Positions 63,830 through 64,000 of a stretch of 64,000 bases of DNA are shown piece by piece. Each line of letters begins with the position of its first letter. The first letter of the stretch is position 1. The stretch comes from Streptomyces calvus (lineage in GTDB: Bacteria > Actinomycetota > Actinomycetes > Streptomycetales > Streptomycetaceae). The position numbers and the translations under genes were made by a program. The notes under the pieces were generated by a model. The model was not told the origin of the DNA and ran no database searches. It worked only from the letters and a program-made list of their open reading frames with translations. The stretch lies in contig NZ_VCNP01000025.1 of assembly GCF_006782915.1 (NCBI RefSeq), positions 62,001 to 126,000 on the forward strand, read 5' to 3'.

Positions 63830-64000
63830 CTACTTCTGCGCGTTCCCGGGTCCGCGGATGCCGAGGGCCCGGGTCGTCTCGGGGTTGATCAGCAGCACGA
63901 GCGCGGTGACGGCCACGACGGCGAGCACGATCCCGGCCGGGATGGCCACGCTGTCGGAGCGCAGCAGGTTGTACGCCACCGGCAGCGCCATGATCTGCGT
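63830..64000 (-). CDS. C-terminal end of an integral membrane protein (5' end outside window)
   Basis: The last 56 codons of a minus-strand gene. A hydrophobic helix (PAGIVLAVVAVTALVLLINP) is followed by a short cytoplasmic tail ending GIRGPGNAQK. It could be a transporter of the MFS or a similar class; the fragment is too short to decide. It converges on sigH. Confidence 0.6.
   Translation of the reverse strand, partial: TQIMALPVAYNLLRSDSVAIPAGIVLAVVAVTALVLLINPETTRALGIRGPGNAQK

Overview
The window is high-GC, gene-dense DNA from a Streptomyces (or very close actinomycete) chromosome. The support is the extreme G/C third-position bias, frequent GTG and TTG starts, a conservon (sensor kinase, roadblock, DUF742 and Rab-like GTPase genes), nickel superoxide dismutase with its maturation protease, a fused oxoglutarate dehydrogenase/decarboxylase, SigE-family sigma factors and a SigH-type stress sigma operon. 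From memory, the order lon, methyltransferase, two-component pair, kgd, malic enzyme, amino-acid ABC transporter, sodX, sodN, sigH matches the core region around SCO5240-SCO5285 of S. coelicolor. I could not check this.

Layout. 1-5.9 kb: end of a SulP transporter, then two divergent sigma-factor loci, one with separate sigma and membrane proteins and one with sigma fused to a membrane/exported domain, the second coupled to a peptidoglycan glycosyltransferase with a broken transpeptidase domain. 6-11.6 kb: a ketosynthase with an unrecognised N-terminal extension, the two-gene NHEJ locus (ku and a stand-alone LigD polymerase, divergent) and a NERD-like protein, all surrounded by degenerate repeats. 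11.7-20.9 kb: a phosphatase, a secreted SH3 protein, a SEDS/PBP cell-wall pair, an Uma2 nuclease abutting a gene remnant, an AurF-like diiron oxygenase with a TetR regulator, an NlpC/P60 hydrolase and a reductase-like protein. 20.9-28.6 kb: a five-gene conservon ending in a styrene-monooxygenase-like flavoprotein, a PP2C-like protein and a MarR regulator.

28.8-39.4 kb: GH25 muramidase, Lon with an HspR-type operator, a spermidine-synthase-like protein, a two-component system and kgd. 39.7-46 kb: a membrane protein, a DUF4097/PadR pair, a small HTH/Clp-N operon behind two identical inverted-repeat operators, a quinone-oxidoreductase-like protein and malic enzyme. 46.5-51.7 kb: amino-acid ABC transporter, methyltransferase, a CGNR zinc-finger regulator overlapping sodX, and sodN. 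51.8-54.8 kb: CDF metal exporter with a CmtR-like sensor, AraC, VOC, zinc-ribbon and GNAT proteins. 55-57.7 kb: a Family 2B encapsulin shell with an inserted cyclic-nucleotide-binding-like domain, directly upstream of a polyprenyl synthase, its likely cargo. 57.9-64 kb: an amidase, a small membrane protein, a PLP deaminase-like enzyme, a Na+/H+ antiporter divergent from a UBP zinc finger, and the anti-sigma/SigH operon with a BldD-like box.

The most notable system is the encapsulin/polyprenyl synthase pair. Next are the paired GTCAAC-N4-GTTGAC operators, the sigma-membrane fusion, the ketosynthase extension, the conservon flavoprotein and the copies of gene 3' ends around the NHEJ genes. No tRNA, rRNA, CRISPR array, insertion sequence or prophage was seen.
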